From contig NC_008531.1 of the NCBI RefSeq assembly GCF_000014445.1, positions 1,929,001 to 1,993,000 on the forward strand: a DNA stretch of 64,000 nucleotides. Direction: 5' to 3'. A model generated the notes under the pieces. It saw nothing but the letters and a program-made list of their open reading frames with translations. It was not told the DNA's origin and did no database searches. The stretch comes from Leuconostoc mesenteroides subsp. mesenteroides ATCC 8293 (GTDB taxonomy: Bacteria; Bacillota; Bacilli; Lactobacillales; Lactobacillaceae). Of this stretch, positions 34,400 to 44,206 are shown one piece after another. The first letter of the stretch is position 1. Each line of letters begins with the position of its first letter. A program made the position numbers and the translations under genes.

Positions 34400-35911
34400 T
34401 TATTCAATTCCCTTATTTTCTTTATATGCATCGTAATCCTCAACCATTAAGAAATAGTTTTTTGGATCTTTACGATATTCTAGTTGAGGAATCAAGAGTA
34501 AGATTGCCGCTACCAGCACTACTCCAAAGTAACCTAAGTATTTCAAAATAACTGTAAACACTGGCCAAACCGTATCCCAATCAAACATACCCAAGTAACC
34601 ACCAAACTTAGACATACCAATCCATGTTGAAATTAGCGCAGCGCCAACTACTTGAATAATGCCTGAGAAGAAGGGTAATATCATCGCCGCTTTTGCACCC
34701 GCACGATTATTGGCAATAACACCAAAGACCGCATTATCGAAGAAGAGGGGGATAAAACCAGCAATTATAATTGTTGGTGAATGAAAGATCATCAATGCAC
34801 CAATAGCTAAGAATTGACCCAATGCACCAAACAAGAAACCGATTGTTACTGCGTTTTGTTCTCCAAAAGCAAATGTTGCTGCCACATCAATTCCAGGCAC
34901 AGAATTTGGCAAGATTGTGTCACTGATACCTGTAAAGCTTTCAGTTAATTCGCCAACGAAGGTACGAACCCCTAGTTGTAAAATTGCCAAATTGACAGCA
35001 AATCCCAATGATGTAGTCAAAATGTAGAAGAAGAAACTAGTTCCTTGGGCTAATCCTGAAGTCCCCTTACTAGTAATAAACAATTGATGGAAATAGTTTT
35101 CTCCTAACACAACCATGATGATTCCAAAGAACAAGAACATCAGGATAGCCGTTGCTACCATGTTTTCATTGAATATTCTCAAAAACCCAGGAAGCGTTAT
35201 ATCTTCTAAACGTTTTGCTGATTTAGTCTTGCTTTTATCAGAAGACTTTTTCATTTTGTCGGAAATCCACGCAACCAAAGCAATTCCAAACATTTGCTGA
35301 TGCGCAATGGCAAATCCGCCACCATCTGTAAGTTGTTGTGTTGCTTTGATGGTCATATTCGATCCAACCGCCCAATATAAACCGAGTAACACGCCCATCA
35401 CCAGCAGCACTTCAATTCGTCCTAAGCTAGGAATGGCAAAGAGTAGAATCCAGAATGCTGTCGCAGCTTGTTGCACTTGAACATTTCCTGTTGTAAACAC
35501 TGCTCGTAATTTTGTATATTTTGAAAATCGAACGAGCAAAATGTTAAAAACAAATGCAATCAACAACAGAATCATCACATCACCAAACGAACGGCCAAAT
35601 GTTTTCTCTAATCCATCCGTAACAGCATTTTGACCAAAATACGGATCAATTACTGTCGCTGTAAGATGAAAACGATCTTTCAAACCTGTTAAAATCGGAC
35701 GAAAACTGGTTACTAATCCGTTTGACCCCACTATCAAAATCATATAACCAATCGTGGCTTTTAAAAACCCAGCCAAACTTTCATACCAAGGTTTCTTTTC
35801 CAACATATACCCAATCAATACAATGAAACCAATCATGTATGCTGGCTGAGTTAAAATATTATCAGCAAAGAATTCCCAAATTTTTAATATTCCTGCTAGT
35901 ATGCTATCCAT
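34400..35911 (-). CDS. ulaA: PTS ascorbate-specific EIIC permease
   Basis: 503 residues from MDSILAGI, chosen for the GGAG site six nt upstream; the longer frame lies within ulaC. About eleven hydrophobic segments of the UlaA/SgaT type, with typical stretches NILTQPAYMIGFIVLIGYML, VGSNGLVTSFRPILTGL, VPGIDVAATFAFGEQNAVTIGF and FFDNAVFGVIANNRAG. The imported vitamin C is phosphorylated by UlaB during transport. Confidence 0.95.
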   Translation of the reverse strand: MDSILAGILKIWEFFADNILTQPAYMIGFIVLIGYMLEKKPWYESLAGFLKATIGYMILIVGSNGLVTSFRPILTGLKDRFHLTATVIDPYFGQNAVTDGLEKTFGRSFGDVMILLLIAFVFNILLVRFSKYTKLRAVFTTGNVQVQQAATAFWILLFAIPSLGRIEVLLVMGVLLGLYWAVGSNMTIKATQQLTDGGGFAIAHQQMFGIALVAWISDKMKKSSDKSKTKSAKRLEDITLPGFLRIFNENMVATAILMFLFFGIIMVVLGENYFHQLFITSKGTSGLAQGTSFFFYILTTSLGFAVNLAILQLGVRTFVGELTESFTGISDTILPNSVPGIDVAATFAFGEQNAVTIGFLFGALGQFLAIGALMIFHSPTIIIAGFIPLFFDNAVFGVIANNRAGAKAAMILPFFSGIIQVVGAALISTWIGMSKFGGYLGMFDWDTVWPVFTVILKYLGYFGVVLVAAILLLIPQLEYRKDPKNYFLMVEDYDAYKENKGIE

Positions 35912-35924
35912 TTTATTCTCCTCA

Positions 35925-36401
35925 TTATTCTGCAGGGATACTCTCAAAATGATTCATAACTTGATTAAAATCATCTAGTGTTTCGATATTAGATAACGCT
36001 TCAATCATGCCATCGGTCATTAATAAAGCCATCAAATTTTGAATGTTTTCTAAGTGTTGTTCTTCGTTTTTAGCAGCCAGTGTGAAAAATAGTTTTCCTT
36101 GTTTTTCTGGATTTCCTTCTTCAAAAGACACCATCTCACTGAATTTAGCGAAGCCAATACCTGTACCTAAAACACCGGGTCCAGTAGCCAATGCATGTGG
36201 CATTACAACTCCTGGAACTATCACAATATACGCACCATTGACTTCGACGTTTTTGATGATTTCATTTATATAAGCGTCAGTGATAATTTCTTTTTCCTTT
36301 AAATTTTCACTGGCAATACGTAGTGCTTCACGCCAATCTTGCGGTGTCTCATCATAAATACGTACCAAATCATTATCATGAAAATATTTAAGCATCGTCA
36401 T
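35925..36401 (-). CDS. ulaC: PTS ascorbate-specific EIIA component
   Basis: 158 residues, EIIA of the fructose/mannitol superfamily. The phosphorylated His lies in VPGVVMPHALATGPGV near residue 68. ATG at 36401 has GGAG seven nt upstream. It lies between ulaG (12 bp) and ulaA (13 bp). Confidence 0.93.
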   Translation of the reverse strand: MTMLKYFHDNDLVRIYDETPQDWREALRIASENLKEKEIITDAYINEIIKNVEVNGAYIVIVPGVVMPHALATGPGVLGTGIGFAKFSEMVSFEEGNPEKQGKLFFTLAAKNEEQHLENIQNLMALLMTDGMIEALSNIETLDDFNQVMNHFESIPAE

Positions 36402-36413
36402 TTTATTGCTCCT

Positions 36414-37487
36414 TTAGAGGAATGATGGGAATGGCACATCATTGTCCGTTGAAAAGACATCTGAAAATCCTCGATCATAATGGTATTGGATTTCATCCTT
36501 ATCTTGTGGAAATGTATAGCTCCCGCCAACCTTCCATACAAATGGATGGAACTGATAATTAAGCGTGTCCTTCTTCATTTGCCAAAGTTTTACAATTTCT
36601 TGTGGATCAGCATCAAAGTTAGACCAAATATCATAGTGAACTGGAATAACCACCTTTGCCTTTAGATCTTCTGCTGAACGAAGTACATCAATTGACGTAA
36701 CCTTATCAGTAATTCCTCTTGGGTTTTCGCCATAATTAATAATTTCAACATCTATATCATTTTCATTACCATGCTTAGCAAACATATTAGACATATGGGA
36801 ATCAGCCGCATGATACAAATTGCCACCAGATGTTTTAAGTAAGTAGTTCACTGCAATTTCGTCCATATCCTGTGGTAAAGCACCTTTAATTTTCACATCT
36901 GGCTCTACCGTTAATAAAGCTGTGCGATCGAAGGCTTCTAAAGCTTTAATCGTTACCGATTTTACCGTGACCTCATCCCCTGGATGAACTACAACAGTAC
37001 GATCAGCTGGCACACCCCAACTTTCCCAGATATCAACGACTGCCTGAGGCCCAATAAATTTTGTTTCGGGGCTACTATTTTGTAGCACAGCTGCTGCTGT
37101 ATTAATATCTAAGTGATCTGAGTGGATATGTGTTACTAGGAGCGCATCTACGTTCTTTATAGCATATGGGTCAATAACAAATGGTTGCAAACGTAGATTG
37201 GGTTGCATTTTTTGAACACCACTCATTCGCATCATCTGGTGCCCTTTTTTCATTAAACCGGACCCATGCGATTGTTTTCCAGTACCGTTCCACAAATCTA
37301 CTAAAATGTTGGTATTTTCGTGTGTTTTAAGCCAAACACCATTATTGGCCAGCCACCACATTCGGAAATTATTTTCCGGTACTTGTGATGCTTCAATTTC
37401 TTCGTTTAACCAAGTTCCCCACTCTGGAAATGTATTCTCTATCCAGTTTTCACGTGTTGCTTCTTGAACATTCTTTGCTTTTACCAT
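36414..37487 (-). CDS. ulaG: L-ascorbate-6-phosphate lactonase
   Basis: Metallo-beta-lactamase-fold lactonase of 357 residues that opens ascorbate 6-phosphate to 3-keto-L-gulonate 6-phosphate. Metal site motif [15 protein letters not shown] near 115 (THxHxDH), [15 protein letters not shown] near 225, and [13 protein letters not shown] near 285. It is the first gene of the seven-gene operon, in contrast to the E. coli order where it has its own promoter. Confidence 0.95.
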   Translation of the reverse strand: MVKAKNVQEATRENWIENTFPEWGTWLNEEIEASQVPENNFRMWWLANNGVWLKTHENTNILVDLWNGTGKQSHGSGLMKKGHQMMRMSGVQKMQPNLRLQPFVIDPYAIKNVDALLVTHIHSDHLDINTAAAVLQNSSPETKFIGPQAVVDIWESWGVPADRTVVVHPGDEVTVKSVTIKALEAFDRTALLTVEPDVKIKGALPQDMDEIAVNYLLKTSGGNLYHAADSHMSNMFAKHGNENDIDVEIINYGENPRGITDKVTSIDVLRSAEDLKAKVVIPVHYDIWSNFDADPQEIVKLWQMKKDTLNYQFHPFVWKVGGSYTFPQDKDEIQYHYDRGFSDVFSTDNDVPFPSFL

Positions 37488-37525
37488 AGTATTTAAACCC
37501 TTTCTATAAATAACTAAACTTTAAA

Positions 37526-37647
37526 TGTATGCGCTTACATTATTTGCTACAACTCTATTATTAAACATGATAAAATAAAAAAACAGTCCCATTCCGCCAC
37601 AAAAAGAGCGCTCTAATGAGACTGTTTACCTTCTCTTCCACATTGTA
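37526..37647 (-). promoter_or_regulatory. ula operon control region: promoter, intrinsic terminator in the leader, cre-like site
   Basis: A minus-strand TACAAT (37642-37647) marks a possible -10 without a good -35. Just downstream AAACAGTCTCATT pairs with AATGGGACTGTTT (12 of 13) and runs into TTTTTTTATTTT (about 37575-37627), an intrinsic terminator in the untranslated leader. A cre-like TGTATGCGCTTACA (37526-37539, one mismatch to TGWAANCGNTNWCA on either strand) lies between it and ulaG. This suggests attenuation or antitermination plus catabolite repression; the mechanism is not shown. Confidence 0.6.
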
Positions 37648-37707
37648 AAATAAACATAAACTAGGGATGATATTATTTGTTCACATATAGGAGAGGAACG
37701 ATTAAAA

Positions 37708-39219
37708 ATGCAAGTGTCAAACATGAATTATGCGAAATTTATTAATTATATAGCCACACAAGAACTATTACCAAACGTACAGACCATGGCAAATCGTTTG
37801 AACTTGTCTAGCCGTAAAATTTATTATCTACTTCAGGCAGCGAATTCCGATTTACGTTCATCAAACCAACCTTTTCTTGTTCCAAGCACAAAAATTTCAG
37901 ATTCTCAAATTTCTGTATTAAAAAATAAGCTATCACACGCGCCATCCGATGAATACCTTACTTCGTATGAACGGCAGCAGATCATGGATATTTGTATTGC
38001 CCTCCCCTTAAAAAAATGGACTCTATCTGCATTTCAATCTTTATTTGATGTATCCAGAAATACCGTATTACGCGATATCGCAGATTTAAAAAAGAGAAAA
38101 AAATTTCGTCCTGAATTTTCTAAGAAAAATGGTTTTGAGTTTAAGGAACCTCGCTATGATTTATTAGTCCATGCATATAACAGTCTGATGCTACTGCAAA
38201 GTCACAGAAACCCGCTTAACTACTTTATTCACTCACTAGATGGAGAACCCTCTCACTCCAAATTTTTACTAGTCAGTGAAAAATTGAAAAATATGTACAA
38301 AGATTCTTTGGAAAAAAGTATCTCTATTTCTAATGCATTGACACTCACTATTTTTTCTGTTGTTTCTTCAATGTATAGTAGCCATCATCCTATTACTGAA
38401 GAAATGCTGTTCAATGATTCTGATATTACATCATTTACAAATCGGCGAGAACATAATATCATTCAAGACTATGCTCTTGTAGCAGAAACTAATTTTTCGA
38501 TTCACATACCAACTTCTGTGAAACTATTTTTAACACTACAACTTCTTAGTGTTACCAAAGAGCAGGATGATCACTTTAGCTCACACTCGTTTCAAGACCT
38601 CTTGATTCTAAGTGAGCACATTGTTGATGCTTTTATGACTATTTCTCACATCACCAGTAAAAATACTGAAAGAAAAATACTGATCCGAGAAATACAGACT
38701 CAACTCAAACCGTTTTGGTACGCTGTTCGTTATCAGAATATTACTGTCTACGAATATTTATATCACGAACCACTTTTTGAAAAGTATGTTGTAGAATCCC
38801 TAAATCAATTAACTGATAGCGCTTTATATAACCATTTATTTCCTTACGGTTTGCTTCCAGATCAAATCAGTGTTCTAGCCATGATATTCTACAATTTCAG
38901 CCTATCTCAGCAAAAAGAGACCAAACTGAACATATTGATGGTTACATCCCTGCCAATATACAGCCAGAACTTATTTAAAACTGTCATTAAAAAAAACAGT
39001 ACTGTCCCATGCGCACTGACTATTCATGCGCTAAATAGTTTTGATAATTCATCAAACAATGTCAATCAATTTGATTTAATTATTACTGAATCTACCGAAA
39101 TCAGTACCAAACAACCAACATTTCTAATCGACAGTGAATTGAAAGAAAGTGAGTTCGATCGTCTTAAGACTGTTATATCACAAATCAATCCTATGGAGAA
39201 AATAACAAATGACAAATAA
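37708..39219 (+). CDS. ulaR: PRD/Mga-type transcriptional regulator of the ula operon
   Basis: 503 residues. Two N-terminal helix-turn-helix domains (about 18-45, QTMANRLNLSSRKIYYLL; about 112-135, LSAFQSLFDVSRNTVLRDIADL), then a PRD-like helical region (about 190-410) and a C-terminal EIIB-like domain (about 420-500) without an evident phosphocysteine. Divergent from ulaG, so probably the ula regulator; streptococcal ula operons use the same class. Whether it acts on DNA or RNA cannot be told. ATG with AGGAGAGGAACG upstream. Confidence 0.8.
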   Translation: MQVSNMNYAKFINYIATQELLPNVQTMANRLNLSSRKIYYLLQAANSDLRSSNQPFLVPSTKISDSQISVLKNKLSHAPSDEYLTSYERQQIMDICIALPLKKWTLSAFQSLFDVSRNTVLRDIADLKKRKKFRPEFSKKNGFEFKEPRYDLLVHAYNSLMLLQSHRNPLNYFIHSLDGEPSHSKFLLVSEKLKNMYKDSLEKSISISNALTLTIFSVVSSMYSSHHPITEEMLFNDSDITSFTNRREHNIIQDYALVAETNFSIHIPTSVKLFLTLQLLSVTKEQDDHFSSHSFQDLLILSEHIVDAFMTISHITSKNTERKILIREIQTQLKPFWYAVRYQNITVYEYLYHEPLFEKYVVESLNQLTDSALYNHLFPYGLLPDQISVLAMIFYNFSLSQQKETKLNILMVTSLPIYSQNLFKTVIKKNSTVPCALTIHALNSFDNSSNNVNQFDLIITESTEISTKQPTFLIDSELKESEFDRLKTVISQINPMEKITNDK

Positions 39220-40030
39220 AATAAAAATGATTGCCCTAGATATGGACAATACGCTGCTTATGCCAAATAAAACCTTATCCGAAAGGAACATAAAAGTTCT
39301 ACAAAGTCTACACACTATGGGAAAAAGCATAGTGCTGACCACTGGTCGCCCATTCCCCAACGTGCAGCCTTTCCTTTCACAACTGCAATTGAATCAAAAT
39401 AATGATTACGCCATTCTATTTAACGGAGCAATTATCAAAAACATATATACAAATCAAAATCTAATCAATCATGTCTTTACTCTTTCAGACGTTGATGAAG
39501 TGTTTAACTTAATACATAATATTCGTTTGCCAATTGACCTTGTTACGCAAGACAGCGTATATTCTATTAAAGATTTTGGAAAATCTGGGTATGTTGAATT
39601 AGTAGGGAAACTTATTCCTTATTCAGAAAAACTTTTATCTGAATTAACTCCAGATCTGATGTTTAATAAGTTTGTCGTCTGCGCCACGGACGCAGAGTTA
39701 AATTATTTAGAAAACGTTCTCCAACACACGCCCATACTAACTAAAAATATAAATTTTGTCAGATCAAGAAGAAATTTATTAGAGTTTGTTCCAAATAAGG
39801 TTAATAAGGGCGCTGCATTATCAAAACTACTCAAACAGTTGTCATTGACTCCAGATAATTTAATGGCCTTTGGTGATGAAGCAAATGATTACTCTATGTT
39901 GAGCTTAGCCAGAGTTTCAGTAGCTATGGATAATGCCATCCCATCGATTAAAAAAGTATCAACAAACATTACTAAGAGCAATGCAGAAGACGGCGTAGCT
40001 GAATTTTTGGAAAGTTATTTTTCATTGTAG
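39209..40030 (+). CDS. Cof-type HAD-family phosphatase
   Basis: 273 residues. HAD motifs: MIALDMDNTLL near 7 (nucleophile Asp), VLTTGRPF near 46, NKGAALSKLL near 200 (Lys) and MAFGDEANDYSML near 222. Members dephosphorylate sugar phosphates, FMN or PLP. Its ATG overlaps the regulator stop by 11 bp, so the two are co-translated; a role in sugar phosphate homeostasis during ascorbate use is possible. Confidence 0.88.
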   Translation: MTNKIKMIALDMDNTLLMPNKTLSERNIKVLQSLHTMGKSIVLTTGRPFPNVQPFLSQLQLNQNNDYAILFNGAIIKNIYTNQNLINHVFTLSDVDEVFNLIHNIRLPIDLVTQDSVYSIKDFGKSGYVELVGKLIPYSEKLLSELTPDLMFNKFVVCATDAELNYLENVLQHTPILTKNINFVRSRRNLLEFVPNKVNKGAALSKLLKQLSLTPDNLMAFGDEANDYSMLSLARVSVAMDNAIPSIKKVSTNITKSNAEDGVAEFLESYFSL

Positions 40031-40071
40031 TAGTTATAAAATTAATCAATTTTCTCTCTCAATCGAAATTC

Positions 40072-40100
40072 TTGACAAAACCATACGATTTTCCTAGGAT
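40072..40100 (+). promoter_or_regulatory. Predicted promoter of the DMT transporter gene
   Basis: TTGACA (40072-40077), 17 nt, TAGGAT (40095-40100). Confidence 0.5.
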
Positions 40101-40169
40101 AATATCTATGTTGATTAAATCATATGTATCTTATGATTCAGATATTTCTCAGAAAGTGGTGAAACCGTC

Positions 40170-41126
40170 ATGCCTTTATTTATTCTTGGATTAGTCATTG
40201 GTTTTGGCTTGCCTATACAAACCGCAGTTAATTCCAAACTTCGCAGTGTGCTTGGTTCTGCATTTAATTCTTCGTTAGTTTCATTTGGTGTTGGAACACT
40301 TTTTCTAATAGCTGTAACACTAGTAACTACTCATTCTCCCACGATTAGTGGTTCCTTTTTTTCAACTGAACCTTGGTGGATTTGGATTGGTGGTGCGCTA
40401 GGTGTCATCTATTTAACCGGTAATATTGTCTTATTCCCCAAATTAGGTAGTGTCCAAACTGTCATTATGCCAATTCTTGGTCAAATTGTCATGAGTATGC
40501 TCATTGATAATTTTGGTTGGTTTTACTCTAAGCAACATGATTTTACTTGGTTTAGAGGAGTGGGCGCCCTACTAGTTTTAGCCGGCGTCTTTCTTTCTGT
40601 TTCATTAACACAACTAGTATTAAAGCAAAAAAACAGTCCAAAAGAAGCAACTTCACAAAATAATGAGTCAAACTACATAAGATTACCTTGGCAATTTCTG
40701 GGATTTGTAACCGGTATGCTTAGCGCTCTCCAAACAGCTATTAACGGTCATTTAGGTAAAGTAATTAACTCCTCACTTAAGGCAGCTCTTATTTCATTCT
40801 TAGTCGGGTTCGTAACACTGCTTATTATTGTCTTAATAAATCACTATGCTCATAAAGCAAAACAAGCTATCCAACTTTCACAACAACCTTGGTGGATTTG
40901 GGTCGGCGGTATCATTGGGGCTCTATTTGTCTTAGGAAATGTTTATCTAGTGCCTTTACTAGGTACTGGATTGGTAGTTGTCATTGTCTTAGTTGGCCAA
41001 ATTGCTGGCAGTTTATTCGTAGACCAATTTGGGTGGTTTGGAGCTAAGAAAAATCCCATTTCAGTCATTCAACTTCTGGGTTTATTTTTCATGGTTGGTG
41101 GCGTTATGTTAATTAAATTCTTTTAA
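40170..41126 (+). CDS. DMT-family transporter, YdcZ/DUF606 type, internally duplicated
   Basis: 318 residues and about ten transmembrane helices formed by two homologous halves: GLPIQTAVNSKLR / SALQTAINGHLGK, WWIWIGGALGVIYLTGN / WWIWVGGIIGALFVLGN, and VIMPILGQIVMSMLIDNFGWF / VVIVLVGQIAGSLFVDQFGWF. Most DUF606 proteins are single-unit (about 145 residues); this one is a fusion. Substrate unknown. Ends in a strong terminator. Confidence 0.85.
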   Translation: MPLFILGLVIGFGLPIQTAVNSKLRSVLGSAFNSSLVSFGVGTLFLIAVTLVTTHSPTISGSFFSTEPWWIWIGGALGVIYLTGNIVLFPKLGSVQTVIMPILGQIVMSMLIDNFGWFYSKQHDFTWFRGVGALLVLAGVFLSVSLTQLVLKQKNSPKEATSQNNESNYIRLPWQFLGFVTGMLSALQTAINGHLGKVINSSLKAALISFLVGFVTLLIIVLINHYAHKAKQAIQLSQQPWWIWVGGIIGALFVLGNVYLVPLLGTGLVVVIVLVGQIAGSLFVDQFGWFGAKKNPISVIQLLGLFFMVGGVMLIKFF

Positions 41127-41170
41127 AAAGTAAATACAATTATTCACCAACTTAAAATAAAAAATATAAA

Positions 41171-41204
41171 AACGTAAAACACCTATAAGTGTTTTACGTT
41201 TTTT
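41171..41204 (+). terminator. Terminator of the DMT transporter gene
   Basis: AACGTAAAACAC pairs with GTGTTTTACGTT (12 bp) and is followed by TTTT. It may also serve the convergent ydbT gene. Confidence 0.88.
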
Positions 41205-41249
41205 ATTAAGTGTCGACAAAATACATTCTGACATTGTCTATTGCAAAGT

Positions 41250-42701
41250 TCAAAGTCCCGTATTCATCCACTGTTTAAAATGATTAACCGTACTTTGTGG
41301 TACATATCGCAAATGAATAATATGATGCCCATTGCCATCCCTTACAATGACATCAAGGTGTAGTGCTTTTTTTCTAAAAACTGTTATGAACCCGCTTTCT
41401 CGCACCCCTTGAATTTTATCACGACGAATATAATAACCTTCCTTGCTAAAACCATCGCTTCGCTGTATATACACTAATTCTTGATTAAAACCAAGCTTTT
41501 GCTCGGTAATCGTCAGTGTGTTCTTCAGAATTAGTATAGCTGTTATCACCATCATGATGATGAAGAATAGCAACATATATGATCTTTGCAACATACTTGG
41601 AAAATAAAACATGACAACCGAAATTACCAAAGTCATTATAAAAATGTTGCGCAAAACACTGAAACGGACCTGATACCAAGCCGCTTTATCAATATTACTC
41701 ACTTGCCAATGATCTACATCAAAATCAATAGACGTTAAGACCTTTTTTAAAGTGGTCATGATTTTATCTATTGACGCCACAGGAATCAGAACCGTTTGGG
41801 CATCTTTTTCATCCTGACTCGCCGAAAGCAACACATTAACACTCACTAATCTTACCAAACGCCTTAACATTGTTTGACGAAGTTGTATCGTTTGTATTCT
41901 ATTAAGTTTTAGTTGCATCGTTTTATGCGCTAAAAACCCACGTGAGATATCTAAATGATTGTTCTGATGTTCAATTTTAAAATTAAAATATCGATTAAAT
42001 ATTCTGAAAAAACCGATAAATATACCAACAATCACGGTTAAGACAAAAAGAATACAAAGTCCTGTCACAGATTGATGATTAAAGAAATCTTCAAAACTCG
42101 ATTTTAAATTCTTTGGTAACATCTCATCAACTTGAGACCAAATCGTGAATAATACGACAACGCCACCTAACCCACCCAAGGATGTCAACGCATAGACGAT
42201 CAATTCCTTTGTGGTCACCTGATATTGAAGCTTCGTTGTTTCAATTGTCTCAAATTCTTTCTGAATACTATTTTGAGCAACCCGACGTTTTTGTTCAATT
42301 AGGTTAGCTTGTTTTATAGTTAATGCATCAAAAATCACATCTGGTTTTCCTTGACCTGACGTATCAATTTGCATGCGCACAACATGAAAAGGTTGATAGT
42401 AAAAAGGTATCGTACGCGTTATCGTTTGAATTCGTTCAAATGGAATGTGCAGCTGATTTTTATTGAAAATACCTTTTTTTACAGTTAATTCGTGTTCATC
42501 AAACTCAAAGATAAAGAAAAACCACTGTACCCAAGCGCTTAGCAACAGAAGTAATAAGGTAACAATCACAATGATAGGAAAATATGTGAATCGGCTCTCA
42601 TTCATATTGAATAGCCCCAAAAGAGCCGGCCATATAATCAATTTTATATTAGTTAACAAATTTATAAAAACAGCAAATAGACTTTGGTGTTGTTTAATCA
42701 T
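41250..42701 (-). CDS. ydbT: Membrane protein YdbT with bacterial PH (bPH2) domains
   Basis: 483 residues with paired hydrophobic helices followed by bPH2 (DUF304) domains, three in all: about 65-140 (LTVKKGIFNKNQLHIPFERIQTI), about 245-320 (NHLDISRGFLAHKTMQLKLNRIQTIQLRQ) and about 400-480 (IRRDKIQGVRESG). YdbS/YdbT of Bacillus influence resistance to bacteriocins and envelope stress. ATG overlaps ydbS by 8 bp. Confidence 0.88.
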   Translation of the reverse strand: MIKQHQSLFAVFINLLTNIKLIIWPALLGLFNMNESRFTYFPIIVIVTLLLLLLSAWVQWFFFIFEFDEHELTVKKGIFNKNQLHIPFERIQTITRTIPFYYQPFHVVRMQIDTSGQGKPDVIFDALTIKQANLIEQKRRVAQNSIQKEFETIETTKLQYQVTTKELIVYALTSLGGLGGVVVLFTIWSQVDEMLPKNLKSSFEDFFNHQSVTGLCILFVLTVIVGIFIGFFRIFNRYFNFKIEHQNNHLDISRGFLAHKTMQLKLNRIQTIQLRQTMLRRLVRLVSVNVLLSASQDEKDAQTVLIPVASIDKIMTTLKKVLTSIDFDVDHWQVSNIDKAAWYQVRFSVLRNIFIMTLVISVVMFYFPSMLQRSYMLLFFIIMMVITAILILKNTLTITEQKLGFNQELVYIQRSDGFSKEGYYIRRDKIQGVRESGFITVFRKKALHLDVIVRDGNGHHIIHLRYVPQSTVNHFKQWMNTGL

Positions 42702-43185
42702 CGGAAGCTACCTCACGTGCATGTAAAGCAGCTATTACCAATTGACCTCGCATTTTTTTTGCGGTCAATTCCTCAATTTCTCTAATCTTAAAACCATGTG
42801 CAGCAGTTTTGATTGACAAGTCCATTAATTTGAACTGGCGTAAAATAGGTCCTTGTGTTGTATCAACATTTTGAATACGATTTAAGGGAATAGTTTCTAC
42901 TTTTCTAAATACAAATCCTCGATAAATATAAACCGCATGGTCATCTATGTAGTAACGCCTAAAATGGTAAAAATAATTAATCAACGCCATATGAATAAGC
43001 GGTATCGACACAACTATTAACATGAAGACTAAAGCAATATTTGTATAAATATCCCTTTTCGATTGTAAAAAAAGGATATAGACAGTGGCTAGTCCTATAA
43101 ATGTAAACAAAAACCAAATGACATCATGGATCAACCAAACGAATTTGGCTGTTTTGGGTAATTGCACCGCATCTTCTGGTATCAT
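42694..43185 (-). CDS. ydbS: Membrane protein YdbS with one bPH2 domain
   Basis: 163 residues: two transmembrane helices (about 12-32 and 45-68) followed by a bPH2 domain with YIDDHAVYIYRGFVFRKVETIPLNRIQNVDTTQGPILRQFKL. Overlaps its partner ydbT; both are expected to act together in the membrane. Confidence 0.88.
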   Translation of the reverse strand: MIPEDAVQLPKTAKFVWLIHDVIWFLFTFIGLATVYILFLQSKRDIYTNIALVFMLIVVSIPLIHMALINYFYHFRRYYIDDHAVYIYRGFVFRKVETIPLNRIQNVDTTQGPILRQFKLMDLSIKTAAHGFKIREIEELTAKKMRGQLVIAALHAREVASDD

Positions 43186-43658
43186 ATTCTTCCCTCGATC
43201 ACTCTAAAATTATAATATTTAGTTTATCAAAGCAATTTACCGAATGCAAAAAAGTGACATCAATTTGAGACTTCAAATCATTGAATTACATCGGTTTACG
43301 ATACTCGTTCATCAACATTTAAACCATCCTTGCATGATTATACGTTTTTCCTCTATATCTTGTATAACCTTGTTGGAACTCTGATGACATCAGTTCTCAC
43401 AAATCATGGCTCATTCAGAATGGTACTGTCCACCATTTAGTATAATCTGTGTCGTTAAAAATATGTTCTTCATAACATTACCATCCACAATATATACGTG
43501 ACAATGTTCCCATACACCTATTTCACATAAACATTAATACTGTTTCACGTTTACTTCATTAAAAAATACGCAAAAAACCGCTAGTAAAAATTTATTAGCG
43601 GTTTTGCTACTGTTCATCTTATTTTTCTGGTAACACTCACAATCACATACAAAACAGT
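43186..43658. other. Noncoding gap with the marR terminator
   Basis: About 470 bp without a convincing gene on either strand; possibly decayed coding DNA. It contains the hairpin AAAACCGCTA (43574-43583) with TAGCGGTTTT (43596-43605), followed by six T on the minus strand, which ends the marR transcript. Confidence 0.55.
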
Positions 43659-44087
43659 CTATTTATCAAGATATTGCTGTATCTTATACATATCATCTCT
43701 GATTTCTAGCACTTCATCCTTTGTTAAACCATTAAAAAGTTTCAATATTTGCGCGTCTGTTGAATCATTAACATGTTCTAACACTTTAATGCCGTCATCA
43801 GTGATACTTAGAGAGTTTTTCCTGCTATCATTTAAAGACCTTGTCTTTTCAATCAATTCATCTTTCTTTAATTTACGAAGAATTCTACTCATATAGCTTC
43901 TATCAATATTTAATTTAGCGACTAGATCATTAGCTATGTATTCACCGTTTTTTTCCCTTATCTCAAATAAGACTCGTGCCTCCGTGATAGAGTATTCTGT
44001 ATTTGAAATTTTGCTGTCCAACATACCTATAACAGTTGCATAGAAGCGGTTAAACCGTCTGATATCATCAATAATTTCTTTATCCAT
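43659..44087 (-). CDS. MarR-family transcriptional regulator
   Basis: 142 residues with the winged helix at about 45-110 (YIANDLVAKLNIDRSYMSRILRKLKKDELIEKTRSLNDSRKNSLSITDDGIKVL). Divergent from a GNAT acetyltransferase with about 110 bp between. That gap has GTCCAcAAATA and its inverted counterpart around TATGGAC, possible operator halves. Some MarR-GNAT gene pairs are fused in other bacteria, which supports a functional link here. Confidence 0.85.
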   Translation of the reverse strand: MDKEIIDDIRRFNRFYATVIGMLDSKISNTEYSITEARVLFEIREKNGEYIANDLVAKLNIDRSYMSRILRKLKKDELIEKTRSLNDSRKNSLSITDDGIKVLEHVNDSTDAQILKLFNGLTKDEVLEIRDDMYKIQQYLDK

Positions 44088-44206
44088 AATCCCTCATTTA
44101 GTTGACTAAGTCCACAAATAGTGATACTATATCCTCAAATATGGACATAAGCAACAATTTCGTTGTTTAATATCTATTATATATCATTGATAGGAGCATG
44201 CTTGTT

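Noticed and set aside
37575..37627. Classical BglG-type RAT sequence in the ula leader
   Set aside because: A terminator is present, but no recognisable RAT-like sequence overlaps it; an antitermination protein site cannot be claimed.
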